64,000 nucleotides of DNA from Anoplopoma fimbria. Its lineage: Eukaryota; Chordata; Actinopteri; Perciformes; Anoplopomatidae. The stretch spans positions 21,805,781 to 21,869,780 of the forward strand of contig NC_072469.1 of assembly GCF_027596085.1 (NCBI RefSeq), given 5' to 3'. The notes under the pieces are model-generated. The model was not told the origin of the DNA. It saw only the letters and a program-made list of their open reading frames with translations, and did no database searches. Positions 35,001-45,103 of this stretch are shown one piece after another (positions within the stretch are counted from its first letter, which is position 1; every line of letters begins with the position of its first letter). Both the position numbers and the translations under genes were made by a program.

Positions 35001-37781
35001 GGTATGCTTGTAAGTGGCGATAATTTTAAGCACTTGTTTGGCCTTCTCCAGAGGCACTTCCTGAGTGTCCCTGGAGTTGGTTACTGGCTTGTTGTCATTG
35101 TTCTCCAGCCGGATGTGTCGCAGCTGGTTGTTGGGCACGTCTTTGATGAACGCCCACTTCACTTCAAACTTGCCCTTCCACTTGTCCTGAGACCAGACGC
35201 CCGCGTAGGCATTGTAGTCCACTGGTGAGCGCATCTCAGCCACACCGCAGAAGTGCCCGCTGCCGTTGACGCTGAACAACAGGTACAGGGGCCCCTTGTT
35301 GCCCAGTGAGCGGTAGGCACCATCCAGACGCTTGTTTCCATGTTCTGTACTGCACCAGATGGAGTACTTGATGGAGCGGTGGATGTCGTCTTCAGAATAG
35401 CTCTTGATGATGAAAACGCGGCCATTTTTCAAGTTCCAGTCAAAGTCTTTGGGGTTGTAGTTGTTGAGGGCACGGAGTTTCTCCAAAACAGGATGCACTT
35501 CTCCGGAGCAAGGGGAGGCACTAAGTGGGAGTCCCCCACCCAGACCGAAGCCCTCACCCCGGTTCCTGGGAGCCACCCAGCGGTTAGGGGGAGGACCGGG
35601 CTGCTGGGGTTGTTGCTGATGGAGGTGCTGTGGGGGACCAGGTTGAGAGGAGAGGTGCATGTGTGGAGGGCCAGGGGGCATAGGCTGGGGGTGTTGGGGG
35701 GACTGGAGAGAATGGAGCTGGAAGGGCTGGTGTTGGTGTTGGTGTTGGTGATGGGGCTGGTGTTGGGGCTGGTGATGGTGTTGGTGTTGGTGTTGATGTT
35801 GGTGTTGAGGCGGAGGTGGCATTGGGTTTTGCAGTAAGGGCTGAGCTAGGAGAGGCTGCTGCACCATAGGCTGGGGGGGCATCATAGTCTGAGCTAATGG
35901 AGGCTTGTTCAGAGAGCCCTTATCGTCCCACGTACCAATGTTCATATTGTGCTTTATGGGGGGTGGAGGAATGGCACCTCCCCCCATCCCCATGTTGGCT
36001 TTGGGTTTGACCTTGGGCTGTGGCTTGGCCGGCTTCTTGGCAATGGCGGCCCAGGAGGCAGGTTTAGGTGCTGATGAGCTGACAGACGGAGGGAGGCTAT
36101 TGGCTGCCATACTGCTCATACCCGCTGTGCCCACTAGGGGTGAGCCCACGGTTTTAGTGACAGCCGCCACCATGTCCGTACCCAGTTTAAGGCCCGTCAT
36201 ACCTTGCTCAATGCTGTTCATCACCGGGACTTTACTGAGCTGGGTGTCGCTTCCAAAGCCCGCCTGTCCATCCGTGATGGCCCGACCCAGCGAGCTGGGG
36301 GCGTAGCCATAGCTGTTACTGTAGACTGAGCTCTGCGTGGACTGACCCTGAGAGACACTGGTACCCCAGGTGGAAAAGTCTGCATTACCAGGGAAGAAGT
36401 TGAAGCCGTGCTGGCCCAGGAAGGGAGGGGTGTTCCCAAGGGCGCCTGGCTGGCTGAACACACCTTCAGGGAGGAAGTGCGGCTCGCCATTGCTCATCTG
36501 TCCATAGGTGGTTAGGTAGGGCATAGGAGGGTCTCCTGCTGTGGACCAAGCAGCCTCTCCCAGGGAGTAGGGGAAACCAATGGATGGAGCATAATAGCTG
36601 GGCATGTAGGGGTCAGACATTGGTTGATAGCTGTTACCCTGTGTGACATAGAGAGACAGTTAATGTACTAGACATGATGACAAGCAGTACAATTAACAAA
36701 TCAGCAGATCATTTCAACATGGTGGCATCGTATTATGAACAGTAAAGATAGGTTGTGAGTTGAGGTGTAGGAACATGTCATCCTCACCAACAAACAAGAA
36801 ACTCACAATTAAACTGGAGTGACTGTATTAATGTGTTTTGTAGCTTACACCTTAAAATATAACCAATGTGTCCACTACATGAGGTTATAGGTTAAGTACT
36901 GGCCACAAGTACTAGCTGACACATTGTCGTTCTGGACAGATCATATTATGGTTTAATGTGGGACATTACCTGATTTGTCTGGCCGCCTAGATAAGGCTCA
37001 AAATCATCATCGTTGACACCATCCTTTTGATGCATTGATCCGTTTTGCACTAAGGATGAAAAGAGAGGACAGTAAATGATCACATGGAAGTCACAAATAT
37101 TTCCAGCTCAACATGTCAACTCATTATGTAAAAGTGATGGTCGAATCGAAAACATTACAAGATCTCAGTTTTGGTTTAACATCCTCAAAGTGACAGTGAT
37201 CAAATGGGAACATAAATAAGCTGCAGTTCCAAAAGCCCACATCTCTAAATGAGCACATTAGCATGTTTCCTCTAATGAATCTAACACAGGAGCCACATTG
37301 ATGCACAGATTGAGAGCTCGGGTGCCATTTTAAACGTGTTTAAAGCATTACCTTTATTTCCTTGTCCTTTGGGTCTCTGGAACAGTGAGCAGCACAGGAG
37401 GAGAAGAAAAGGAGATGTTAGATCAGAGAGGAACATAGACACACAGAGAGGATGCATGCTACATAAACACATAACCAGTGCAGCCTGTTCACATTGGACA
37501 GGTTATTGACCGGATGTCAAACGATCTGACATCCAGGAACTAAACGGTGCCGCATTGGACCCGGCTACAGGCTGGAGGCTGTAATCCACCGGCCTACATC
37601 AGGCTCACAGCCACACAGACACTTCCTCCTCTCGTCTCACGGCTAAACATCGGGTTAAGTGTGCATGGGAGCAAAGTGTTGCTCTGCAGAGTTCTGTCTC
37701 CTCTGCACGGGTTTTATTTATTTTATGGGTTTTTTTTCTAGTTATCGATACACGAACCTGGTCGACTGTGGTCGCAGACAT
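32026..37781 (-). CDS. ythdf3: YTH domain-containing family protein 3 (m6A reader), 5 coding exons, 618 aa
   Basis: A cytoplasmic reader of N6-methyladenosine in mRNA, promoting decay and translation control of marked transcripts (family knowledge). Coding exons read on the minus strand: 37,781-37,758; 37,376-37,352; 37,049-36,970; 36,638-34,935; 32,049-32,026. Each intron has GT/AG ends, and phases 0, 1, 0, 0 close to 619 codons including TAA. The start gives [16 protein letters not shown], as in YTHDF3, and the end gives ERNRNKQ, a YTHDF3-type C terminus that separates it from YTHDF1/2. The N-terminal 420 residues are a low-complexity P/Q/N/G/S-rich region with a His-Gln tract at about 321-347. 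The YTH domain lies at about 449-583. The aromatic cage tryptophans expected from mammals are present at W471, W525 and W530. The protein is 33 residues longer than human (585), with the extra length in the disordered part. The last intron is 2.9 kb and the final exon codes for only seven residues, so a gene finder would easily miss it. Confidence 0.95.
32050..34934 (-). other. ythdf3: ythdf3 last intron
   Basis: The intron between the large exon and the seven-residue final exon, with GTGAGA at the donor and CAG at the acceptor. It contains a near-perfect 29-bp palindrome (32,412-32,440), poly-A/T tracts near 33,645-33,660 and 34,330-34,343, and a G-rich stretch at 34,022-34,052. I see no nested gene. 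Confidence 0.8.
32412..32440. repeat. Near-perfect 29-bp palindrome
   Basis: The left arm CACCTTCATAAATG and the right arm CATTTATGAAGGTG are exact reverse complements of 14 bp, separated by one T. It lies inside the last ythdf3 intron. It could form a cruciform in DNA or a hairpin in the pre-mRNA. No flanking element is recognised. Confidence 0.9.
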
Positions 37782-37877
37782 CCTCCAGGAACCGAAACTG
37801 AGAGCTCTCTCTCTATGTCTCTCTCTCTCTCTCTCTCCGGCTGTCCAATCACTCTGCAACGGGTTACAAGGCGGCGT

Positions 37878-37924
37878 TTTCTTCTTCTTCTTCTTCTTCT
37901 TCTTCTTCTTCTTCTTCTTCTTCC
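37878..37924. repeat. (TTC)n / (GAA)n triplet tract
   Basis: About 15 TTC units on the plus strand, hence GAA on the ythdf3 sense strand, starting roughly 100 bp upstream of the start codon. It is homopurine-homopyrimidine, a sequence type able to form triplex DNA when long. Confidence 0.95.
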
Positions 37925-38111
37925 TCAAACCTGACGTCGATCCTCTTCTTCTCGTCTCAGTGTGACTGTGTGTCTGCGGGAGAAAGCTTATAAAGGTGGA
38001 TCCCTGCCACAGATGGCCTTCGGCAGTCAATCTCTAAACTGCCTGCTCGGTGTCTTGCTGGAAATATCCCTCATACCGTTTCTCCCACAATGGCGGCTCT
38101 CTGCTCTCTGC

Positions 38112-38388
38112 TCTCTACTCCCGCTTCCGCTCCGTTCCGTTCCGTTCCGTTCCTGACCTTCCGCTCCGCTCCGTTCCGTTCCTGACCTTCCGCTCCGCTC
38201 CGTTCCGTTCCGTTCCTGACCTTCCGCTCCGCTCCGCTCCGTTCCGTTCCTGACCTTCCGCTCCGCTCCGTTCCGTTCCGTTCCTGACCTTCCGCTCCGC
38301 TCCGTTCCGTTCCGTTCCTGACCTTCCGCTCCGCTCCGTTCCGTTCCGTTCCTGACCTTCCGCTCCGTTCCGCTCCGTTGACCTTCCG
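38112..38388. repeat. 34-bp minisatellite built from CCGTT/CCGCT pentamers
   Basis: The word TGACCTT starts at 38,154, 38,183, 38,217, 38,251, 38,285, 38,319, 38,353 and 38,379. This gives spacings of 29, 34, 34, 34, 34, 34 and 26. The 29-bp unit lacks one pentamer. Each unit is TGACCTTCCGCTCCGCT followed by CCGTT-type pentamers. The open frames across the array on both strands are repeat artefacts. Confidence 0.95.
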
Positions 38389-38392
38389 CCTG

Positions 38393-38400
38393 TGACGTCA
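38393..38400. promoter_or_regulatory. Perfect palindromic CRE (TGACGTCA)
   Basis: A full consensus CREB/ATF site just outside the minisatellite, about 0.6 kb upstream of the ythdf3 start codon. The sequence match is exact; function is inferred from promoter proximity. Confidence 0.55.
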
Positions 38401-38956
38401 TGTTACAGACTCACACATGACAGTCACAACAAGTTATTATAACACTTATATTCTCTATTCAGTCCAATGTTACTGATTTAGATTGATATCTAAATAATAT
38501 CTTAGGCACTGAAGGCGTCTGACTTTCCCCGAGTTGTTCTTTAAAAAAGACAAAAAGAAAAGTCACACAAAATAAAATGCATGACCAAAGAAATGTTACT
38601 TTTCTGCTATTTTCTAGTTGTATTCCATTACATTTCAATACTGTAGCTTTCCTCTGATTTAATGTTTTTTAATCAATGCATTTTTTAATCAAGGCAATAA
38701 CCTGTAAAATATGTATTGATTATTATTATTATTATTATAAAATCACTCATGATTAACCTGTAAAATATGTAGCTTTCCTCTGAGTTAATGTTTTTTAATT
38801 ATTATTAATTAAAATATGTATTATTATTATTATTATTATTATAGAATATAATATCCAATTGGTTATAGGGTCAAACAACCACAACATTAAAATCACCCTT
38901 ATACATGTTTACCTTTTATCTTATATCACAAAGGCCTACAATACAGAAATGTGGTA

Positions 38957-38958
38957 CT

Positions 38959-39000
<42 letters not shown>
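38957..39000. repeat. (GTA)n microsatellite, array copy 1
   Basis: About 14 GTA/AGT units at the end of the first array copy. The matching tract in copy 2 lies at 39,405-39,450, while copy 3 (40,144-40,152) has only about three units. Confidence 0.93.
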
Positions 39001-39404
39001 TCTAACAATAAAGTTATTCTTAAAAGTCACACAAAATAAAATGCATGCCAAAAAATGTTACTTTTTGCTATTTTATAGTTGTATTCCATTACATTTCAAC
39101 TGTAGCTTTCCTCTGATTAATGTTTTTTAATCAAAGCATATGATTAACCTGTAAAATATGTATTGTTATTATTATTATTATAGATTATAATATCCAATTG
39201 GTTATAGGGTCAAACAACCACAACATTAAAATCACTCTTATACATGTTTACCTATCTTATATCACAAAGGCCTACAATACACTCTCAGGAGCCATTTTGA
39301 ATCGAGGATTCAACAGATTATTTTACAGTGTGGTATTGCTAGTAAGTCAAACTAGCTTTTGGCTGCCATTAAAGACGTGTTACTGAAGTGCAGAAATGTG
39401 GTAC

Positions 39405-39405
39405 T

Positions 39406-39450
<45 letters not shown>
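39405..39450. repeat. (GTA)n microsatellite, array copy 2
   Basis: About 15 GTA units, the duplicate of the tract at 38,957-39,000. Confidence 0.93.
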
Positions 39451-39624
39451 TCTAACAATATAGTTATTCTTAAAAGTCACACAAAATAAAATGCATGCCA
39501 AAAAATGTTACTTTTCTGCTATTTTCTAGTTGTATTCCATTACATTTCAGTACTGTAGCTTTCCTCTGAGTTAATGTTTTTTAATGAAAGCACATGAATA
39601 ACCTGTAAAATATGTATTGTTATA

Positions 39625-39825
39625 GATTATATAAAATAAAATAAGATAACATAATCCTTTATTATTAGTTTACAGGATTACAGCAGCATAGAGGATAGTG
39701 CAAACAAGAGACATAGTAAAAAAACAAAATAAATATTATAATAAGCAAATGAGCAATAAAAAACAGTAAAGAATCCACAATAACTGAAATATTATATATA
39801 CAGACAGAATAACTATTATAACTAT
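39625..39825. mobile_element. Probable short retroelement insertion in array copy 3
   Basis: About 200 bp present only in the third copy of the local array, between the 'tattgttatagatta' and 'ttatccaattgg' words that are nearly adjacent in copy 2. It contains 'taatcctttattattagttt' and 'ggattacagcagcatagagg', which match from memory a common fish interspersed repeat with an 'ataatcctttatt' end. It has no coding capacity; class uncertain. Confidence 0.5.
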
Positions 39826-40316
39826 ATTATCCAATTGGTTATAGAGTCAAACAACCACAACATTAAAATCACCCTTATACATGTTTACCTATCTTATATC
39901 ACAAAGGCCTACAATACACTCTCAGAAGCCATTTTGAATCGAGGATTCAACAGATTATTTTACAGTGTGGTATTGCTACTGTTGCTTTAATTAAAGGATG
40001 TGGATACTTATTTCATCACTGCCTATCAAAAGTAATATTTATTTATTATACTACTTATAGAGTGAGTGAAAAAAAGTTTTAAATCAAACTAGCTTTTGGC
40101 TGCCATTAAAGACGTGTTACTGAAGTGCAGAAATGTGGTCCTGTAGTAGTAGGAGGAGAATAAAGGTAGTCTTTTTCTATTTGCATCTGAGAAAAACATG
40201 TTTGGTGGAATATAACTACTACATATAGCCAAGTTCTGCACTCAAGTACAAATGTAAGGTATACATGTACTCCAATAGTACACAGTGAGCACAAGGTATA
40301 AAATCAGCTACAAAAC

Positions 40317-40708
40317 ATTAACATTACATTACATTACATTACATTACAGTCATTTAGCAGACGCTTTTATCCAAAGCGACTTACAGGAAGTGTATTCAAC
40401 ATAGGTATTCAAGAGAACTACTAGTCACCAGAAGTCATAAGTGCATCTCCTTTCTTAAACAAGCATCTCAAAGCAGAAACCAGAGCAAAAGTATAGTGCA
40501 GAGGCAGATTACTACGAAAACAATAATTGCAACAGACTAATCCGAATATAGTAAGTGCTACAAACTACTACGAATAGGATAAGTGCAGTAAACAAATACA
40601 AATTCAATAAGTGCAGCGAACTGATACGAATACAGTAAGTGCAGCAACTAATACGAGTGCAATAAGTGCTACGAGGAAGGCTCAGGGTAGTACTTCTTGC
40701 ATTAAAAT
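40317..40708 (-). mobile_element. 5'-truncated L2-type LINE 3' end (copy A)
   Basis: On the minus strand this ends with GTAAGTCGCTTTGGATAAAA, then a CTGCTAAATGAC block, then (TGTAA)n, the typical 3' end of fish L2-clade non-LTR retrotransposons (recognised from memory). The body has short imperfect subrepeats around 'gtgcagcgaactgatacgaa'. It is nearly identical to copy B at 41,776-42,230 and lies about 280 bp upstream of the abhd10 start. It keeps no coding sequence. Confidence 0.8.
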
Positions 40709-40779
40709 GCTGCAACACATTTATGAATTAATATGTATGCAATGATGTTATAAAACAACATTCACAAGATTTCTCTGTA

Positions 40780-40875
40780 CTTTGACTTAAGCAAAAGTTT
40801 GAATCCAGGACTGGAGTATTTTCACACTGTAGTATTGCTACTTTTTGACTGATGTGAATACTCCCAGCACTGCTG
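40780..40875 (+). repeat. Fragment of dispersed repeat (acttaagcaaaagt type)
   Basis: The words 'actttgacttaagcaaaagt' and 'gtgaatactcccagcactgc' resemble the end of the AGTAAAAGTAC-type repeat family found elsewhere in the window. It lies directly upstream of the abhd10 promoter. Confidence 0.4.
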
Positions 40876-40934
40876 CACATAGCTTCACTGTAGTGATAAT
40901 GTAATGGACTACATGTGCTCTGAGTGAACGAGAG

Positions 40935-40985
40935 TTGCCGGTGCTGCTACTCTCGCGATACTTCCTCAGTGGGTCTCGGAGCAGT
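40935..40985 (+). promoter_or_regulatory. abhd10: abhd10 5' UTR / core promoter with BANP-like site
   Basis: A short GC-rich stretch just before the start codon, containing TCTCGCGATA at 40,951-40,960, one base away from the TCTCGCGAGA element of CpG-island housekeeping promoters. There is no TATA box. The start codon has A at -3 and G at +4. Confidence 0.4.
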
Positions 40986-43900
40986 ATGGCGGCCGTCGCG
41001 CTGAGGTCCTGCCGCAGAGGACTTTCACAGATTTTAAGTCATGGAGGGCTCGCAGCTTTGTCTCCACAGCGCCTGGAAGGTTTGTTCAAATCTCCTCTTT
41101 TGGTCAAATACATTTCACAACGTCTTGAGTTTCATGTTAGGGCCTTTAAACGCAGAAGAGGGGGTGTGGCTGACGCAGACTGCGTCTGTAGGGCATGTGT
41201 GCGGGGTTTGGCTTGTGAAATCTTTTTTGCGCCGTCTCAGTTGAATGTCATTGTTTATGAAAGCACTTGGACATAACTGGGTCTCGTTATGTAACTGGGC
41301 CTCGACTATAGGGAATACAGACCACGCTGTTCCCCCAGTATCCATGTGCTGCTTTCTAGTTTGCGTCAAAAGAAGCCTTCTCTTTATAAAATGGGGTGTG
41401 TGGAATTGTATTTAGCAAAGGTGAGTTTCTTCTTGAGCTGTTTTGCCTTTAGGTTGTTGTGAGTCATTCACATGTTTCTCATAGTAATCATATGTTTTCA
41501 CTGTGCCAACCAGGGGTCAGGAGACACAAGTCCACGGTTCAGATGGCTTCACGACCAGACCTTCCAAAGCTGGCCTACAGAAGAGTGAAGGGGAAGAGCC
41601 CAGGTGTGGTCTTCCTCCCGGGATACGGCTCCAACATGAATGGGCAGAAAGCTGAGGCACTGGAGGAGTTCTGTAGGTCACTAGGGCACTCATACCTTAG
41701 GTAAGTCCTTCAAGGTGCACATAGGGCCATGCGATGCTCTATAATATCTCATACTAAATACAGAATAGATCAGATCATTACATTACATTACAGTCATGTA
41801 GCAGACGCTTTTATCCAAAGCGACTTACAGGAAGTGTATTCAACATAGGTATTCAAGAGAACTACTAGTCACCAGAAGTCATAAGTGCATCTCCTTTCTT
41901 AAACAAGCATCTTAAAGCATAAACCAGAGCAAAAGTATAGTGCAGAGGCAAATTACTACGAAAACAATAATTGCAACAGACTAATCCGAATATAGTAAGT
42001 GCTACAAACTACTACGAATAGGATAAGTGCAGTAAACTAATACAAATTCAATAAGTGCAGCGAACTGATACGAATACAGTAAGTGCTACGAGGAAGGCTC
42101 AGGGTAGTACTTCTTGAAGAGGTGAGTTTTCAGCCTGCGCCTAAAGATGGGCAGCGACTCTGCTGTCCTGACGTCAGTGGGGAGTTCATTCCACCACTGA
42201 GGGGCCAGGACAGAAAAAAGATCAATTAGACATACATACATACATACATACATACATACATACATACATACATACATACATACATACATACATACATACA
42301 TACAGTGTTTGTCCTGGATGTCTTTAGTCTTGTTTCCAATCTATACACCTAGAAACACTTGCAATACCTCCAAAATAATACAACAGTTGCACTCAGCAAT
42401 TAAACTTGATTCTCATAGCTCTTAAGATGAACACCGATAATCCAAAGTGTGTTACAGCTTTGCAAGAAGCAAAAATAAAATGCTGGAAACTAGAAAAAGA
42501 TGCATGCACCCACCCACAGCTACACTCCTACAGCATTGATCAAAGAACAACAGGAGAAACGCATGTATACAATTAGTTAAGCTGTTTTTTAAAGTTGTGT
42601 GTCGACTGGGATAATAAATAGAACAAGGAATGACATTTCTGTGGGACAGCTGCTTAAAATAATATGTCGTCATATAATTAAGTTACAATACATATAGTGG
42701 CACTCAGTATGCCTCAGTATAAATAATATATTTAATTGTTTGTTTTCTAATGCAGTTAGATTTTGTTTTGAAGTAGCATAATGCCCCAAGATAACAGAGT
42801 ATATACAAAACATATTTTCGTGGACTTGATTATGGAGATTGTATTTTGCACACACAAGATGTCTTGTGCCGTATACCTTTCGAATGTAACTAAAACTAAC
42901 AAGTAGTGATCCTTTTCACTGAGATCCATAATTTCAACAGACATTCTCTGTTCATTAATATTCAAAATTGAAAAGCTAAAGGATTGCATTTAAATGATGC
43001 AACAACTGGTAACTTCTGAGAGACCATAACCTGCAATTATTATTTTTAGAATTTTCATTCATTACAGTATTTTGAAATATACCTCCTACATGAACTGTTT
43101 CCTTGGCCTCTCATGGCTTGCCTTTGTTTTACCCTCTGTTCTATTTATGTTTTGCCAGGTTTGACTACACAGGACATGGAGCCTCAGAGGGGGTGCTATC
43201 AGAAGGAACGATTGGTACCTGGAAAAAAGATGTCCTGTTTGTGTTGGATGAGTTAGTAGAGGGGCCACAGGTAAACATTTCCTACAATTATGCCCTTTGC
43301 AAGTAACTGGTGTTTAGTAATCGATAAAGTTATGGAAAATGTTGCCCAATGGGGATTGAGAGTCGGTTCCCATTTAGAACAGGTTTAATGTCATAATTCA
43401 TGCTCTCCGGAACAAGCATTTTCATTTTCGTAGCTTTTCATGTGAGATTTGTCATGAAAGGAAAACATCTTAAAATGCATTGATGTATTTCAACAAGCTG
43501 GACAAGAACGGCAAATTGTAAGAGTCGCAAAATATTGATTTTAGTAGAGTTACAACCACAGGTTTATAGTTGATCCATATGATTGCATTAAATTACAGGA
43601 CTAATTTGTTTTTAAAAGCCTTCAGCCCAATGAAGCATCTTCTCAAAATGATACTTGTGCATCTCCTAAAATCAACCAGTAAAAATGTTTAGATACTCTG
43701 ATGGGAACATCAGAGCCACACAGGCAAAGATTCACCAACATAAAAAAGTGTTCTGCAAACACAAAGGAGAATACCTTGTAATAATGTAATGTCAGATTAA
43801 AAGTTAAATTACCTTAGTTAAAACTCTTAAAACTCTCATTCTCCCTAATTCATAAATCCAGATTATATATATATTATTATATATATATAACAAATATTGT

Positions 43901-45103
43901 TCCAACGTTTAACTGCCGGACACAAGAAAGTTGATTCTCAGTTTCTGTGTGAACTGGTGGCTTAAAGTTTCCACATCACACTTGTATAATTTGCATACTT
44001 GACCACCATTTGCTCCAAACTGGTTGTGATGTCACAAAATCCTGCTGCTACGTCCACGTCTTAAAACAGACTTTGGTATCAAACTCTGCACGTGTATCAT
44101 TTGCACAGAGAAGCTCAAACATCCAAATGAAGGAACTTATGATAAGTAAAAACTCATTTTTGAGTGAAGAGGGACTTTAAACGTTTGTATTTTGTATTGT
44201 ATGTTCATCATCCAGCGATACAAAAATAACCATAAAAAAATATATTTGAAAGAACAAATGAAGAGATGTTCAGGGCAACAGCATAATCAATAAAAAATGA
44301 GAATTATTAATATCCTTTCAACCTCCAGTATTCATTGTATGTGCCACTACACCTCCAGAAGATGGCACTGTGTTACAACATTTGTGTTATCATAAGTCTT
44401 CCACTTATATGATTATGCTGCATGAGTGGTGTTTTAAAGAGGCTTTAATATTGTATTTATTAATCAATTGTTTAATTGATACACAATCTATTTATGGTTT
44501 TATTGCTTGTAGATAATGGTGGGTTCCAGTATAGGCGGTTGGTTAATGCTGCTGGCTGCCATTGCAAAACCAGAGAAGACTGCAGCACTGGTGGGCATCT
44601 CCACTGCCGCAGATCACATCGTCACAATGTTCAACTCTCTTTCTATCGAGGTAGGAACATATTATATTCACTCATATGTATCACATCATTTGTTTGAAAC
44701 CTGCAAACATTTTCATTTAAGTGTGTTAATGAGTTGGATTTGTCTGCGTTTTAATCTGCAGACACGCAAGGACTTAGAGGAGAAGGGGGAGTGGACAATG
44801 CCCACCAAACACTCAGAGGAGGGTCTTCACAAGTTTAACATGGACTTTCTGCGAGAGGCGGAAAATCACTGTGTGCTCCAGAGTCCAATCCCCATCACCT
44901 GTCCTGTTCGGCTCATCCACGGCCTCAAAGACGAGGACGTCCCCTGGCACATCTCCATGCAAGTTGCCGAACGCGTCCTCAGCAATGACGTGGATGTCAT
45001 CCTTCGGCGACAAGGCCAGCACCGCATGTCTGAGAGGGACGACATCAAGCTCATGGTCTACACTATTGATGATCTCATAGACAAGCTGACTACTCTGGTC
45101 TGA
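40986..45103 (+). CDS. abhd10: Palmitoyl-protein thioesterase ABHD10, mitochondrial, 5 exons, 290 aa
   Basis: An alpha/beta-hydrolase that in mammals acts as a mitochondrial S-depalmitoylase and acyl-glucuronide esterase (family knowledge). Exons: 40,986-41,079; 41,514-41,700; 43,159-43,270; 44,513-44,650; 44,762-45,103. All introns are GT/AG, and phases 1, 2, 0, 0 close to 291 codons including TGA. Residues 1 to about 40 are Arg-rich with few acids, fitting a mitochondrial presequence. The nucleophile elbow is GSSIGG with Ser137. D234 (in HGLKDEDVP) and H264 (in QGQHR) complete the triad, and their spacing of 97 and 127 residues from the Ser equals that in human ABHD10 (S152, D249, H279). 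A full-length, apparently intact enzyme. Introns carry an L2 fragment and a CATA microsatellite. The neighbour tagln3 is also its neighbour in human (3q13). Confidence 0.95.
41776..42230 (-). mobile_element. L2-type LINE 3' end with reverse-transcriptase C-terminal remnant (copy B)
   Basis: It lies in abhd10 intron 2, in the same orientation as copy A, and ends with the same (TGTAA)n tail. Unlike copy A it extends farther 5', and on the minus strand the frame at 42,224-42,100 reads APQWWNELPTDVR followed by LPIFRRRLKTHLF. That is the conserved C-terminal tail of fish LINE reverse transcriptases (W-N-x-L-P ... F-x-x-x-L-K-T-H-L-F). It is 5'-truncated and non-functional. It abuts a CATA microsatellite. 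Confidence 0.85.
42231..42303. repeat. (CATA)n microsatellite
   Basis: About 18 CATA units directly against the 5' truncation point of the L2 fragment in abhd10 intron 2. Confidence 0.96.
43863..43890. repeat. (TA)n-rich tract
   Basis: A short imperfect TA/TTA tract in abhd10 intron 3. Confidence 0.8.

Larger units (their letters stand above)
37782..38400 (-). promoter_or_regulatory. ythdf3: ythdf3 5' UTR / promoter region
   Basis: The sequence upstream of the ythdf3 start codon. It holds a CT-rich stretch (37,803-37,836), a TTC/GAA tract (37,878-37,924), GC-rich DNA with ETS-like GGAA cores, a 34-bp minisatellite and a perfect TGACGTCA. No TATA box is evident. The transcription start cannot be placed, so it is unclear which of these parts are transcribed. 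Confidence 0.5.
38555..40155. repeat. Local tandem duplication, three diverged copies of a ~0.45-kb unit
   Basis: Three markers recur in the same order. 'agtcacacaaaataaaatgc' starts at 38,561, 39,025 and 39,475. 'ccaattggttatag' starts at 38,855, 39,194 and 39,831. 'agaaatgtggt.ctgtagtag' starts at about 38,945, 39,392 and 40,129. Copies differ by small indels and by STR length; the third copy has an inserted block at about 39,625-39,825. The array fills the space between ythdf3 and abhd10 and has no coding content. Confidence 0.9.

Noticed and set aside
34926..37781. Assignment to YTHDF1 or YTHDF2
   Set aside because: [42 protein letters not shown] and the ERNRNKQ ending fit YTHDF3; YTHDF2 ends differently and YTHDF1 lacks these blocks.
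38027..38401. A 124-codon frame on the minus strand rich in RNGTERSGAE repeats
   Set aside because: It is the translation of the 34-bp minisatellite and CpG-rich promoter DNA, with no family match.
38957..39450. Regularly repeated blocks as a CRISPR array
   Set aside because: The repeats are a eukaryotic tandem duplication with GTA microsatellites; no spacer-repeat structure and no cas genes.
40935..40985. In-frame extension upstream of the abhd10 ATG
   Set aside because: It has no upstream ATG (it begins at TTG); the ATG at 40,986 has good context and gives a normal presequence.
42086..42301. A 71-codon minus-strand frame as a gene
   Set aside because: It is a CATA microsatellite followed by the C-terminal tail of a truncated LINE reverse transcriptase.
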